From an uncultured Collinsella sp. (GTDB taxonomy: Bacteria; Actinomycetota; Coriobacteriia; Coriobacteriales; Coriobacteriaceae): a stretch of 33,585 nt of DNA. The stretch is from positions 1 through 33,585 of the forward strand of contig URMZ01000018.1 of the NCBI GenBank assembly GCA_900549025.1. The letters are read 5' to 3'. A program made the position numbers and the translations under genes. Positions 1 through 6,948 of the stretch are shown here, piece after piece. Positions within the stretch are counted from its first letter, which is position 1. Every line of letters starts with the position of its first letter. The notes under the pieces were generated by a model. It ran no database searches. It was given only the letters and a program-made list of their open reading frames with translations, and was not told the origin of the DNA.

Positions 1-6
1 TCCTAA

Positions 7-40
7 GGAGGGGCCTTGCGAGGCCCCTCCTTTTGTGTTT
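7..40 (+). terminator. Rho-independent terminator of the gene upstream of the window
   Basis: A perfect 10-bp stem (GGAGGGGCCT at 7-16, AGGCCCCTCC at 21-30) with a TGCG loop is followed by TTTTGTGTTT. It would end a plus-strand gene lying before base 1. Confidence 0.85.
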
Positions 41-60
41 TGGGGCATGGTTTTGGACCT

Positions 61-282
61 TGTGGTCAAAAAATGCCAAATATGAGTACTGTTGCAAAAG
101 AGGTGTCATATCTATCGGCCGGTTTTGAGCAAAAATGGACTCAAAATCAATTTATCTAACCCCCTTTAAAGGGCGTTTGACGGCTTTCAACCTCTTCGAA
201 TCGCTCAAAGTAGGCAATTTGCTCTCGATTTTGCTGCTACTAAATTGGTGACAGTACTCATATTTGCCACTTTTTGACCACG
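61..282. repeat. MITE-like element with 32-bp terminal inverted repeats
   Basis: The arms at 61-92 and 251-282 are inverted copies matching at 29 of 32 positions; both contain the block CAAATATGAGTACTGT. The 158-bp interior has no credible ORF. The stretch 41-355 holds no gene, so this element accounts for most of it. The structure suggests a non-autonomous mobile or intergenic repeat. No transposase or clear target duplication is visible. An alternative is a long-range regulatory palindrome for the downstream HPr gene. Confidence 0.6.
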
Positions 283-379
283 GGGTATCCGGAGGGGCTC
301 TCGACAAGCATCTAACGCTACAATAACTACCACGTGGCTGGGTTTTGCCGGCCGAATGTGCGATGTCGTGGGAGGGGAC

Positions 380-628
380 ATGGTCGAGTTTACAAAGACG
401 ATTAAAGATCCGTTGGGACTACATGCCCGCCCGGTTGCGTTGCTCTATGACATCATTGCCAAGCATCGTAGCGACGTGTCGGTCAGCATCGGTGACCGTC
501 ATACCGACGGTCGCGACGTTATGGGCCTCATGGCTCTCTACGGCGAGTGCGGCGAGGACATCATCTTCCGCGTTTCGGGCGTGGATGAGGCTTCCTGCGT
601 TACGTCGATTAGAAACCTCTCGCTTTAA
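380..628 (+). CDS. ptsH: HPr-family phosphocarrier protein with Asp at the regulatory serine position
   Basis: HPr carries phosphate from enzyme I to the sugar-specific EIIA proteins of the cytoplasmic phosphotransferase system. The 82-residue length is typical. The ATG at 380 has a GGAGGGG ribosome site just upstream, and it places the phospho-accepting histidine exactly at residue 15 in the motif GLHARP, matching family numbering; an in-frame ATG at 356 would break this. The second conserved region, usually K-S-I-M-G with regulatory Ser46, reads R45-D46-V47-M48-G49. Asp at 46 mimics the phosphoserine form. The gene is monocistronic, bounded by the repeat at 61-282 and a strong terminator at 638. 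No enzyme I or HPr kinase lies nearby. The family call is secure; the regulatory consequence is inference. Confidence 0.93.
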   Translation: MVEFTKTIKDPLGLHARPVALLYDIIAKHRSDVSVSIGDRHTDGRDVMGLMALYGECGEDIIFRVSGVDEASCVTSIRNLSL

Positions 629-637
629 GCATGACGG

Positions 638-673
638 GGCGCGGCAAAGGACGGCTCTTTGCCGCGCCTTTTT
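638..673 (+). terminator. Terminator after the HPr gene
   Basis: A perfect 12-bp stem (638-649 with 657-668, GGCGCGGCAAAG on the left) is followed by a T5 run. It separates the HPr gene from the iron uptake locus. Confidence 0.92.
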
Positions 674-720
674 GTTTCGTATAGGAAACTTTTTCGAAAA
701 ACTGAACAGGACCCTTTCCA

Positions 721-774
721 AAAAGTTAACCACGTGCTAGTTTACTAAAGCGAACATAGACGTGGTTAACTTTT
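721..774. promoter_or_regulatory. Perfect 15-bp inverted repeat upstream of feoA, candidate metalloregulator operator
   Basis: AAAAGTTAACCACGT (721-735) and its exact reverse complement (760-774) flank a 24-nt AT-rich spacer, 44 bases before the first feoA start. Each arm contains the palindrome GTTAAC. There is no T-run logic for a terminator, so an operator for an iron-dependent repressor (DtxR or Fur class) is the better reading. The 9-mer TGGTTAACT in the right arm occurs again at 3924-3932 before the Cys-rich Feo partner gene. Confidence 0.55.
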
Positions 775-817
775 ATCGCGTCGATGTTGAGGACGAACTG
801 ACGTTAGGAGCTCACTC

Positions 818-1060
818 ATGTCTTGCGGACCGCAGATGCCGGCAATGCCGCTTTCGATGGTAAAAGCGGGCGAAACCGTGCGCGTGTCTCGTGTAAAGGG
901 CAATGAGGACATGAAGCACCACCTCAAGGACCTCGGCTTTGTCGAGGGCAGCGAGATCCACGTGGTGAGCTCGAGTGGCGCCAATATCATCGTCACAGTG
1001 TTGGGCGCACGCTTTGGCATCGATTCCAAGGTTGCCATGCACATCATGACCGTCGGTTAG
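818..1060 (+). CDS. feoA: FeoA family protein (first copy)
   Basis: FeoA is a small cytosolic SH3-like protein that acts with the FeoB ferrous iron permease. This 80-residue copy has the family pattern: the G-E-T-V-R-V-S-R-V strand, an H-H-L-K-D-L-G-F block around residues 33-40, then G-S-E-I-H-V-V and a final strand ending in M-T-V-G. It has an N-terminal extension of about 14 residues containing Cys3 and several Met and Pro, which the second copy lacks. GGAG lies about 10 bases before the ATG. It is the first gene of a likely feoA-feoA-feoB transcription unit, under the inverted repeat at 721-774. Family assignment is firm; which copy contacts FeoB is unknown. Confidence 0.92.
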   Translation: MSCGPQMPAMPLSMVKAGETVRVSRVKGNEDMKHHLKDLGFVEGSEIHVVSSSGANIIVTVLGARFGIDSKVAMHIMTVG

Positions 1061-1099
1061 TCCACAGCATTTGATAAAAACCGAAAGGGGGACAAGAGG

Positions 1100-1321
1100 A
1101 TGAAGACGTTGGGTGACGTTAAGGTGGGCGAGAGCTCTACCATCGTCAAGCTTCACGGTGAGGGCGCGCTTCGCCGCCACCTTATGGACCTGGGGCTCAT
1201 CAAGGGCACTTCGTTCAAGGTCGTGAAGGTTGCGCCGCTCGGTGATCCGGTCGAGATCAACGTGCGCGGCTACGAGCTTTCCATCCGCAAGGAGGAGGCG
1301 GCCGTCGTCGAGGTCCAGTAG
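1100..1321 (+). CDS. feoA: FeoA family protein (second copy)
   Basis: This second FeoA has 73 residues, the usual compact form, starting directly with the conserved strand. It carries R-R-H-L-M-D-L-G-L-I (25-34) and the terminal block D-P-V-E-I-N-V-R-G-Y-E-L-S-I-R-K-E-E-A typical of FeoA. GGGGG and AGAGG elements precede the ATG. It sits 39 bases after the first copy and 122 bases before feoB. The gap to feoB contains a separate palindrome (1350-1369), so feoB may also have its own promoter. Two adjacent FeoA genes are common in firmicutes and actinobacteria, where they are thought to work as separate SH3-like subunits with FeoB. Confidence 0.94.
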   Translation: MKTLGDVKVGESSTIVKLHGEGALRRHLMDLGLIKGTSFKVVKVAPLGDPVEINVRGYELSIRKEEAAVVEVQ

Positions 1322-1349
1322 GGGCTTGCGGCGTATATTTCTGCAGATA

Positions 1350-1369
1350 AAGTTAGGTTTTTCTAACTT
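1350..1369. promoter_or_regulatory. Palindrome AAGTTAG-n6-CTAACTT before feoB, DtxR/IdeR-like box candidate
   Basis: The perfect 7-bp arms AAGTTAG and CTAACTT are separated by GTTTTT. This resembles the half-site layout of DtxR-family iron boxes. It lies in the 122-bp gap before feoB. The arms share AAGTTA with the inverted repeat upstream of feoA. Assignment to a regulator is inference. Confidence 0.5.
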
Positions 1370-1443
1370 AATGCAGCACTTTGAAGCACATTATCCAGCC
1401 CGTGCGGAGAAAGCAGCGCGGGCACATAAGGAAGAAGGATTGA

Positions 1444-3771
1444 ATGGCGGATTCTCAGATCCATGTCGCACTGGCGGGTAACCCCAACTGCGGCAAGACC
1501 ACGCTTTTCAACCTGATCACCGGCGCCAACGGCTACGTTGGCAACTGGCCCGGCGTCACGGTTGAGAAAAAGGAGGCCAAGCTCCTAAGCGACAAGAACG
1601 TTACCATCACGGACCTCCCTGGTATCTACTCGCTTTCCCCCTACAGCCCCGAGGAGCAATGCTCGCGCGATTATCTCATGAGCGGCGAGCCCGATGTGGT
1701 CGTCCAGGTTGTCGATGCCACCAACCTCGAGCGCAACCTGTACCTGGCGCTTCAGGTTATCGAGACCGGCCTGCCCGTAGTCGTCGCCCTCAACATGGCC
1801 GACTTGGTCGAGAAGAACGGCGATAAGATCGACACGGACAAGCTCTCCAAGAAGCTCGGCTGCCCGGTCATGATGATCTCGGCCCTTAAGAACAAGGGTA
1901 TCAAGGAGCTGTTCGAGCAGGTTAAGAAGTCCGCTGCTTCCAAGGGCCAGGTGCCGGAGCACAAGTTCGATTCCTCCATCGAGGACGTTCTGGACCACAT
2001 CGAGAACAACCTGCCGGCGAGCGTTCCCGCCAACAAGCGCCGCTATTACGCCGTCAAGCTGTTCGAGCGCGACGCGGACGCCTGCAAGCTCATTAACCTT
2101 TCTAAGGAGAAGGCCGCTCGCGTGGAGGAGCTGGTCGCCCAGTGCGAGCAGGACTGCGACGACGATGCCGAGTCCATCATCACCGGTGAGCGCTATGGCG
2201 TCATTGCCCACATCATCGACGAGTGCATGACCAAGGCTCCGGCAAAGATGAGTACCTCCGAGAAGATCGACCGCGTGGTTACCAACCGTATTCTGGGCCT
2301 GCCGATCTTTGTGGTCATCATGTTCTGCGTGTACTACATCGCCGTTTCCACCCTGGGCGGCACGGTGACCGACTTCACCAACGACCAGCTCTTCGGTACC
2401 GACGGCTGGTATGTGCTCGGCCAGGGCCGCGACGCCTACGATGCGGCCGTCGAGGCTGCGGGCGATAACGCCGATTCGGTCGACCCGGCGCAGTACGGCC
2501 CCTATGTCCCCGGCATCACCACCGTGGTGCACGATGCCCTCGTGGCAGGCGGCACCGAGGACGGTGGCCTGGTCGATTCGCTGGTCTGCGACGGCATCGT
2601 CGGCGGTTTGGGTGCCATCTTTGGCTTTGTGCCTCAGATGTTCCTGCTGTTCGTCATGCTGTCCTTCCTGGAGGACTGCGGCTACATGGCCCGCGTCGCC
2701 TTCATCATGGACCGCGTGTTCCGCCGCTTTGGCCTGTCCGGTAAGTCCTTTATCCCCATGCTCGTGTCCTCGGGCTGCGGCGTCCCCGGCGTCATGGCCA
2801 CCAAGACCATCGAGAACGAGAAGGACCGCCGCATGACGGTCATGACCACCACGTTCATTCCCTGTGGCGCCAAGCTGCCGATCATCGCCCTGCTCATGGG
2901 CTCCATCATCGGCGATTCTTCCACCACCGCCGCGTGGATTAGCCCGCTCTTCTACTTCCTGGGTGTCTTTGCCGTTATCGCCTCGGGCCTCATGCTCAAG
3001 AAGACCAAGCTCTTCGCCGGTCGCCCGACGCCGTTCGTTATGGAGCTTCCTGCCTACCACTTCCCGGCGATTCGCTCTTGGGCGCTGCACGTGTGGGAGC
3101 GCTGCTGGGCCTTTATCAAGAAGGCCGGCACGGTCATCTTCGCGTCCACCGTCGTCGTTTGGTTCCTGTCCAACTTTGGTAGCTACAACGGTTCCTTTGG
3201 CTTCCTGCCTGCTATGGAGGGCATCCCCGAGGAGTTTATGGACTACTCCGTGCTTGCCATGCTCGGCAACCTGGTCGCCTGGATCTTCGCCCCGCTCGGC
3301 TTTAGCACCTGGCAGGCAACTGCGCTGACCGTCTCGGGCCTTGTGGCTAAGGAGAACGTCGTTGCCACCGCCGGTTCGCTGCTGTCCGTGGCCGACGCCG
3401 CCGAGACTGACCCGAGCCTGTGGACCGCGTTCGCCGGCATGTTCCCGACTATGGGCGCTTGCGTTGCCTTTGGCGCTTTCAACCTGCTGTGCGCCCCGTG
3501 CTTTGCCGCCATGGGTACTATCCGCAACCAGATGGATTCCGGCAAGTGGTTCGCGATTGCCATCGGTTACGAGTGCGCCTTTGCCTGGGTGATCGGCCTG
3601 TTCATCAACCAGTTCTACAACCTGCTTGTTCTGGGTCAGTTTGGCTTCTGGACGGTTGTGGCTATCGTGCTGCTGGTTGCGATGCTCTTCCAGATCTTCC
3701 GTCCCATGCCCAAGCATGCATGGACCGACGAGGACGAGACCAACGCTGCTTCCGCCGCAGTTTCCGCTTAA
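1444..3771 (+). CDS. feoB: Ferrous iron transporter FeoB
   Basis: FeoB is the inner-membrane Fe(II) permease with an N-terminal GTPase. The 775-residue length is normal. G-protein motifs are complete: G1 GNPNCGKT (12-19), G2 region around GVTVEKKEA (37-45), G3 DLPG (57-60), G4 NMAD (117-120) and G5 SAL (146-148). A helical GDI-like region follows to about residue 270. The membrane half contains the two Gate domains with the characteristic Cys-containing segments CGYMARVAF, GCGVPG and FIPCGAKLP. Between them lies an extracytoplasmic insertion rich in Asp and Gly (about 310-375). The start has a GGAAGAAGG ribosome site. It is the last gene of the feo unit, followed by a strong terminator. Function is highly confident. 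Confidence 0.98.
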   Translation: MADSQIHVALAGNPNCGKTTLFNLITGANGYVGNWPGVTVEKKEAKLLSDKNVTITDLPGIYSLSPYSPEEQCSRDYLMSGEPDVVVQVVDATNLERNLYLALQVIETGLPVVVALNMADLVEKNGDKIDTDKLSKKLGCPVMMISALKNKGIKELFEQVKKSAASKGQVPEHKFDSSIEDVLDHIENNLPASVPANKRRYYAVKLFERDADACKLINLSKEKAARVEELVAQCEQDCDDDAESIITGERYGVIAHIIDECMTKAPAKMSTSEKIDRVVTNRILGLPIFVVIMFCVYYIAVSTLGGTVTDFTNDQLFGTDGWYVLGQGRDAYDAAVEAAGDNADSVDPAQYGPYVPGITTVVHDALVAGGTEDGGLVDSLVCDGIVGGLGAIFGFVPQMFLLFVMLSFLEDCGYMARVAFIMDRVFRRFGLSGKSFIPMLVSSGCGVPGVMATKTIENEKDRRMTVMTTTFIPCGAKLPIIALLMGSIIGDSSTTAAWISPLFYFLGVFAVIASGLMLKKTKLFAGRPTPFVMELPAYHFPAIRSWALHVWERCWAFIKKAGTVIFASTVVVWFLSNFGSYNGSFGFLPAMEGIPEEFMDYSVLAMLGNLVAWIFAPLGFSTWQATALTVSGLVAKENVVATAGSLLSVADAAETDPSLWTAFAGMFPTMGACVAFGAFNLLCAPCFAAMGTIRNQMDSGKWFAIAIGYECAFAWVIGLFINQFYNLLVLGQFGFWTVVAIVLLVAMLFQIFRPMPKHAWTDEDETNAASAAVSA

Positions 3772-3800
3772 GTCCGAATAAGGATTAACCCCTTTCCACG

Positions 3801-3834
3801 AGCCCGGGTGTCCCAGCGACACTCGGGCTTTTTG
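3801..3834 (+). terminator. Terminator after feoB
   Basis: AGCCCGGGTGTC (3801-3812) pairs with 3818-3829 with a single wobble position and is followed by a T5 run. Confidence 0.9.
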
Positions 3835-3865
3835 GTGGGAGAGATATGGCATTTCCGCAGATAAA

Positions 3866-3900
3866 ACCGACCAAAATAAACCTGTCCCTTTTTGGTAGGT
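3866..3900 (-). repeat. Hairpin of the GGGACAGG-loop repeat family
   Basis: The arms ACCGACCAAAA (3866-3876) and 3890-3900 pair at 10 of 11 positions. Read on the minus strand, the loop is AGGGACAGGTTTA. The same loop core with a different stem recurs at 19859, 30252, 30312, 31903 and 32865. It could also serve as a terminator for minus-strand transcripts. Confidence 0.55.
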
Positions 3901-3946
3901 GGAGAATGGGGTAAAGTAAGTGATGGTTAACTAGAGGAGGCTTGCT

Positions 3947-4147
3947 ATGGCACCTATCGATATTGTTGTACTGGCTGTTATCGGTATTGCGTTTGTCGCG
4001 GTATGCGTGCGCATCTACCGCAAGGGCACCTGCGCCGACTGCGCCCAGGGCGGCGCTTGCACGGGGCATTGCTCCAACAAAAAGACGTGCGCCGCGCTTA
4101 AGGGCGTAGACAAAATCGCCGAAGACTTGGGCCGCGGTATTCATTAG
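3947..4147 (+). CDS. FeoB-associated Cys-rich membrane protein
   Basis: This 66-residue protein has one N-terminal transmembrane helix (about residues 4-22) followed by a short basic stretch and a cysteine-rich tail with Cys at C-x2-C, then further Cys around residues 38, 42 and 48. This matches the small FeoB-associated Cys-rich membrane protein family, which sits beside feoB in many anaerobes and may take part in iron handling or redox; its biochemical role is not established. AGAGGAGG is well placed before the ATG. The gene has its own promoter region, separated from feoB by a terminator, and carries a TGGTTAACT copy at 3924-3932 also found upstream of feoA, suggesting shared regulation. 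Confidence 0.85.
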   Translation: MAPIDIVVLAVIGIAFVAVCVRIYRKGTCADCAQGGACTGHCSNKKTCAALKGVDKIAEDLGRGIH

Positions 4148-4168
4148 CCGACCGGCGTTTGGGCATGT

Positions 4169-4220
4169 TTGACTGCGGACACGGCAGTTGCTGATACGAT
4201 AAGTACGTTAGCAACTGCCG
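4169..4220 (+). promoter_or_regulatory. Promoter overlapped by an 11-bp inverted repeat
   Basis: CGGCAGTTGCT (4182-4192) and its exact inverse (4210-4220) flank 17 bases. A TTGACT element (4169-4174) and an extended -10-like TGaTACGAT (4192-4200) lie across it, with a longer than ideal spacer of 20. The layout suits a repressor operator over the promoter of the flavin reductase at 4250. The cognate regulator is unknown; the decayed GntR at 6299 is one candidate by proximity. Confidence 0.5.
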
Positions 4221-4249
4221 CCGAGCGGCTCAAACGAAAGGAACCCTGT

Positions 4250-6199
4250 ATGGAGTCCTCCGCCTATCCGATGCTCTTTAGCCCGATCAAGGTCGGTACG
4301 ACCGAGGTCAAGAACCGCGTCTTTATGCCGCCGGTGTCCACGAACCTGGCCGATCATGGCTATGTGACCGACGACTTGGTCGATCATTACCGTGCCCGTG
4401 CCAAGGGCGGCGTTGGCCTGATCATCACCGAGGTCGTGACGGTCGAGCCTACCTATACCTATCTGCCGGGTGACATGTGCTGCTACGACGACACGTTTAT
4501 CCCCGGCTGGGAAAAGCTCGCCGCCGCCGTGCATGAGTATGGCTGCAAGATCATGCCGCAGCTCTTCCACCCCGCCTACATGGCCTTTAACATTCCGGGC
4601 ACGCCGCGCCTGATCGCTCCGTCCTTTGTGGGCCCGTCCTATGCCCGCGAGGCGCCGCGCCCCATCACGGTCGACGAGATTCACGAGCTCACGCATCAGT
4701 TTGGCGACGCTGCCGTGCGTATGCAGAAGGCCGGTGTCGATGGCGTCGAGGTCCATGCGGCACACGCCCACGGCATGCTCGGCGGCTTTTTGACCCCGCT
4801 CTACAACAAGCGCACCGACGAGTACGGCGGCTCGCTCGACGCTCGCATGCGCTTCTTGCTCGAGGTCATCGCCGAGATTCGCGAGCGCTGCGGCAAGGAC
4901 TTTATCATCGACGTCCGCATCTCGGGCGATGAGTACACCGATGGCGGTCTGACCCTCAACGACATGATTTATGTCTCGCGTCGCCTGGAGAAGGCCGGCG
5001 TCGACATGATTCATGTGTCGGGCGGCACCACCATCAAGCGCGGCTCCGCGATTCCCGCCGCCGGCACGCAGCAGGCCTCGCACGCCGCCTGCTCGCGCGA
5101 GATCAAAAAGCACGTCAACATTCCCGTCGCCACCGTCGGACGTATCAACGAGGCCTGGATCGCCGAGGAGCTGATCGAGGACGGCGCTGCCGACATCTGC
5201 ATGATGGGCCGCGCCAATCTGTGCGATGCCGAGTTCTGCAACAAGGCCGCTGCCGGCAACGCCGACGACATCCGCCCCTGCATCGGCTGCCTGCGCTGCC
5301 TGAACGGCATCATGTTCGGCAAGCGCATCTCCTGCACCGTTAACCCGGACGTGGAGCGCGACGAGGCCGGCTACGAGCCTGCCGCCGAGGCCAAGAACGT
5401 GCTGGTTGTGGGTGCCGGTCCTGCGGGCATGGAGGCGGCCTACATTGCCGCCAAGCGCGGCCACAACGTGGTGCTCGTGGATAAGCAGGACGAGCCGGGC
5501 GGCGAGATGCGCATCGCGGCCGTTCCGCCGGCAAAGCAGGAACTCACCCGCGTGATCAAGTACCAGTATCGCCGTCTTGCTGAGGCGGGCGTGAAGTGCG
5601 TCTTTGGTACCGAGCTTTCGGCCGAGGACATTCAGCGCGACTACGCGGGCTACGAGGTCGTCCTGGCTTATGGCGCCGAGCCCATCGCCCCGGCCTTCAT
5701 GCAGGGCTTTAAGCAGGTTATGACGGCTGACGACCTGCTGGGTGGCAAGGCTTTCCCGGGCAAGAAGATCGTCATCGTGGGCGGCGGCACCGTCGGTTGC
5801 GAGACGGCAGATTACCTGGCCCCGCTGGTCAACGACCTGTCGCCAGCCAACCGCGATGTCACCGTTATCGAGATGACCAAGACGCTCGCCGCCAACGAGG
5901 GCGGCGCCGGTCGCGCGGTGCTCATCACGCGCATGCTCTCCAAGGGCGTTCACGTGCTGACCGAGGCCAAGGTGATCGAGATTACCGAGGATGCCATCAG
6001 CTACGAGAAGGACGGCGAGGTCCACACCATCGCCGATGCCGATACGCTGGTGCTTGCCATGGGCTATCGTCCCAATACTAAGCTGGCCGACGACCTGGCT
6101 GCAGCCGGTGTTGCCACCCACGTGCTGGGCGACGCCAACAAGTGCGGCAACATCCGCGACGCCATCGGCGATGGCTATAAGGTTGCCTGCGAGCTCTAG
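4250..6199 (+). CDS. FAD/FMN/4Fe-4S oxidoreductase of the 2,4-dienoyl-CoA reductase / BaiH-like family
   Basis: The protein joins an N-terminal old-yellow-enzyme TIM barrel (FMN, about residues 8-340), an iron-sulfur site and a C-terminal FAD/NAD(P)H module, the layout of 2,4-dienoyl-CoA reductase, enoate reductases and the bile-acid enzymes BaiCD/BaiH. Visible motifs: substrate-site H-x2-H (EVHAAHAH, 167-174), the loop YNKRTDEYGGSLDAR (185-199), cluster cysteines C344, C347, C350 and C362, dinucleotide motif GAGPAG (388-393), and a second Rossmann motif GGGTVG. The 649-residue length is typical. I chose ATG 4250, with GAAAGGA upstream, over an in-frame upstream codon at 4169 that would lie inside the promoter. 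Substrate is not deducible: unsaturated acyl-CoA, enoates, steroids or plant phenolics are all possible. It appears monocistronic, followed by a hairpin terminator. Confidence 0.92.
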   Translation: MESSAYPMLFSPIKVGTTEVKNRVFMPPVSTNLADHGYVTDDLVDHYRARAKGGVGLIITEVVTVEPTYTYLPGDMCCYDDTFIPGWEKLAAAVHEYGCKIMPQLFHPAYMAFNIPGTPRLIAPSFVGPSYAREAPRPITVDEIHELTHQFGDAAVRMQKAGVDGVEVHAAHAHGMLGGFLTPLYNKRTDEYGGSLDARMRFLLEVIAEIRERCGKDFIIDVRISGDEYTDGGLTLNDMIYVSRRLEKAGVDMIHVSGGTTIKRGSAIPAAGTQQASHAACSREIKKHVNIPVATVGRINEAWIAEELIEDGAADICMMGRANLCDAEFCNKAAAGNADDIRPCIGCLRCLNGIMFGKRISCTVNPDVERDEAGYEPAAEAKNVLVVGAGPAGMEAAYIAAKRGHNVVLVDKQDEPGGEMRIAAVPPAKQELTRVIKYQYRRLAEAGVKCVFGTELSAEDIQRDYAGYEVVLAYGAEPIAPAFMQGFKQVMTADDLLGGKAFPGKKIVIVGGGTVGCETADYLAPLVNDLSPANRDVTVIEMTKTLAANEGGAGRAVLITRMLSKGVHVLTEAKVIEITEDAISYEKDGEVHTIADADTLVLAMGYRPNTKLADDLAAAGVATHVLGDANKCGNIRDAIGDGYKVACEL

Positions 6200-6230
6200 T
6201 CAACCCCTTTGCACCAATCGATTGCAAAAA

Positions 6231-6274
6231 GCGGCGGCTGCCCTGTGTGTTGGGCAGCCGCCGCCTGCGTTTTG
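6231..6274 (+). terminator. Terminator after the flavin reductase
   Basis: A perfect 13-bp stem, GCGGCGGCTGCCC (6231-6243) with 6252-6264, is followed by CTGCGTTTT. It is GC-rich and precedes the convergent GntR remnant. Confidence 0.8.
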
Positions 6275-6298
6275 CCAAAGAAAGATTATTGTCGGGCC

Positions 6299-6680
6299 CT
6301 AAATGCCTTTTGCTTCTGCTCCCTCCGCAATCATGTTGCGGTTATACACCAGGTGCAGATACATCGCGTCGTGCACGGCGGTGGGATTGCGTGAGGCGAT
6401 GGCGTCGGCCACATCGCGGTGCGTGCGGATAGTTTCCTCGACGAGCTTTTTGCCGGTCACGTCGATAAAGAGGGGGGACGGATGCCTTGAACACGCCCAT
6501 CAGGCGGGGAACGACGAGGTTTCCGGAGCTCTCGGCAATGGCATTGTGGAACGCGGTGTCGGCGGCGGAGTAATCCTCACCGGCCTCGGCCAGGCGCTCG
6601 GATTCGTCGCAGAGCTCTTTGATACAGACGACCTGGTCGTTGGTTGCGTGCTCGGCCGCCATGCGTGCTATCTGCGGCGG
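6299..6680 (-). pseudogene. GntR-family regulator remnant (FCD effector domain only), frameshifted
   Basis: The minus strand encodes the helical FCD ligand-binding half of a GntR regulator: R-M-A-A-E-H-A-T, later A-D-T-A-F-H-N-A-I-A (a typical metal-binding FCD block), then E-T-I-R-T-H-R-D-V-A-D-A-I and Y-L-H-L-V-Y-N-R near the end. Two lesions are visible. The N-terminal winged helix is missing because the sequence runs into the GntP remnant at about 6670. The reading frame also slips at a six-base G tract (6472-6477); shortening the tract by one restores a frame to the natural stop at 6299. It cannot make a working DNA-binding regulator. By position it probably controlled the neighbouring permease and dehydratase genes. 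Confidence 0.82.
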
Positions 6681-6840
6681 TGCCACGGCCCTCTCGCACG
6701 TCAACGATGCCGGTTTTTGGATGTGCTCCTCGTTCCTGGAGATTGACGAGAAGACCACCCTCAAGTCCTGGACCGTTATGGAGACGCTCATCGGCCTTTC
6801 GGGTCTTGCCTGCGCCCTGGTGATTTCGTTCTTCGCCTAG
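6667..6840 (+). pseudogene. GntP-family gluconate/aldonate permease remnant (C-terminal end)
   Basis: The last 57 residues before the stop at 6838-6840 match the C-terminal signature of GntP-family proton symporters: G-G-A-T-A-L-S-H-V-N-D-A-G-F-W, then K-T-T-L-K-S-W-T-V-M-E-T, followed by a final hydrophobic helix. About 380 residues upstream are absent: the sequence passes directly into the inverted FCD coding sequence of the GntR remnant. The two genes were therefore probably divergent, and one deletion removed both 5' halves and the promoter region between them. It lies 108 bases before a dehydratase that would act on an imported sugar acid. Confidence 0.82.
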
Positions 6841-6948
6841 TTCGCGTGGCTAAGCATCTTTTGTCGAGCGCATCGCTCGGTACCCATTTACACCTGATTC
6901 ATTAACCAACGATTGGTACAACCGTTCAAATCAAAAGAGGAGAGCATC

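Noticed and set aside
1585..3852. Long antisense frame over feoB (755 codons)
   Set aside because: A shadow of the high-GC codon pattern of feoB; it is rich in Gly, His and Asp without any family motif.
4208..6121. Long antisense frame over the flavin reductase (637 codons)
   Set aside because: Shadow frame; no motifs or ribosome site, and the opposite strand is a clear enzyme.
6619..6666. Start codon and N-terminus of an intact small membrane protein ending at 6840
   Set aside because: These codons are the reverse complement of the GntR FCD domain; only the later part is permease-like.
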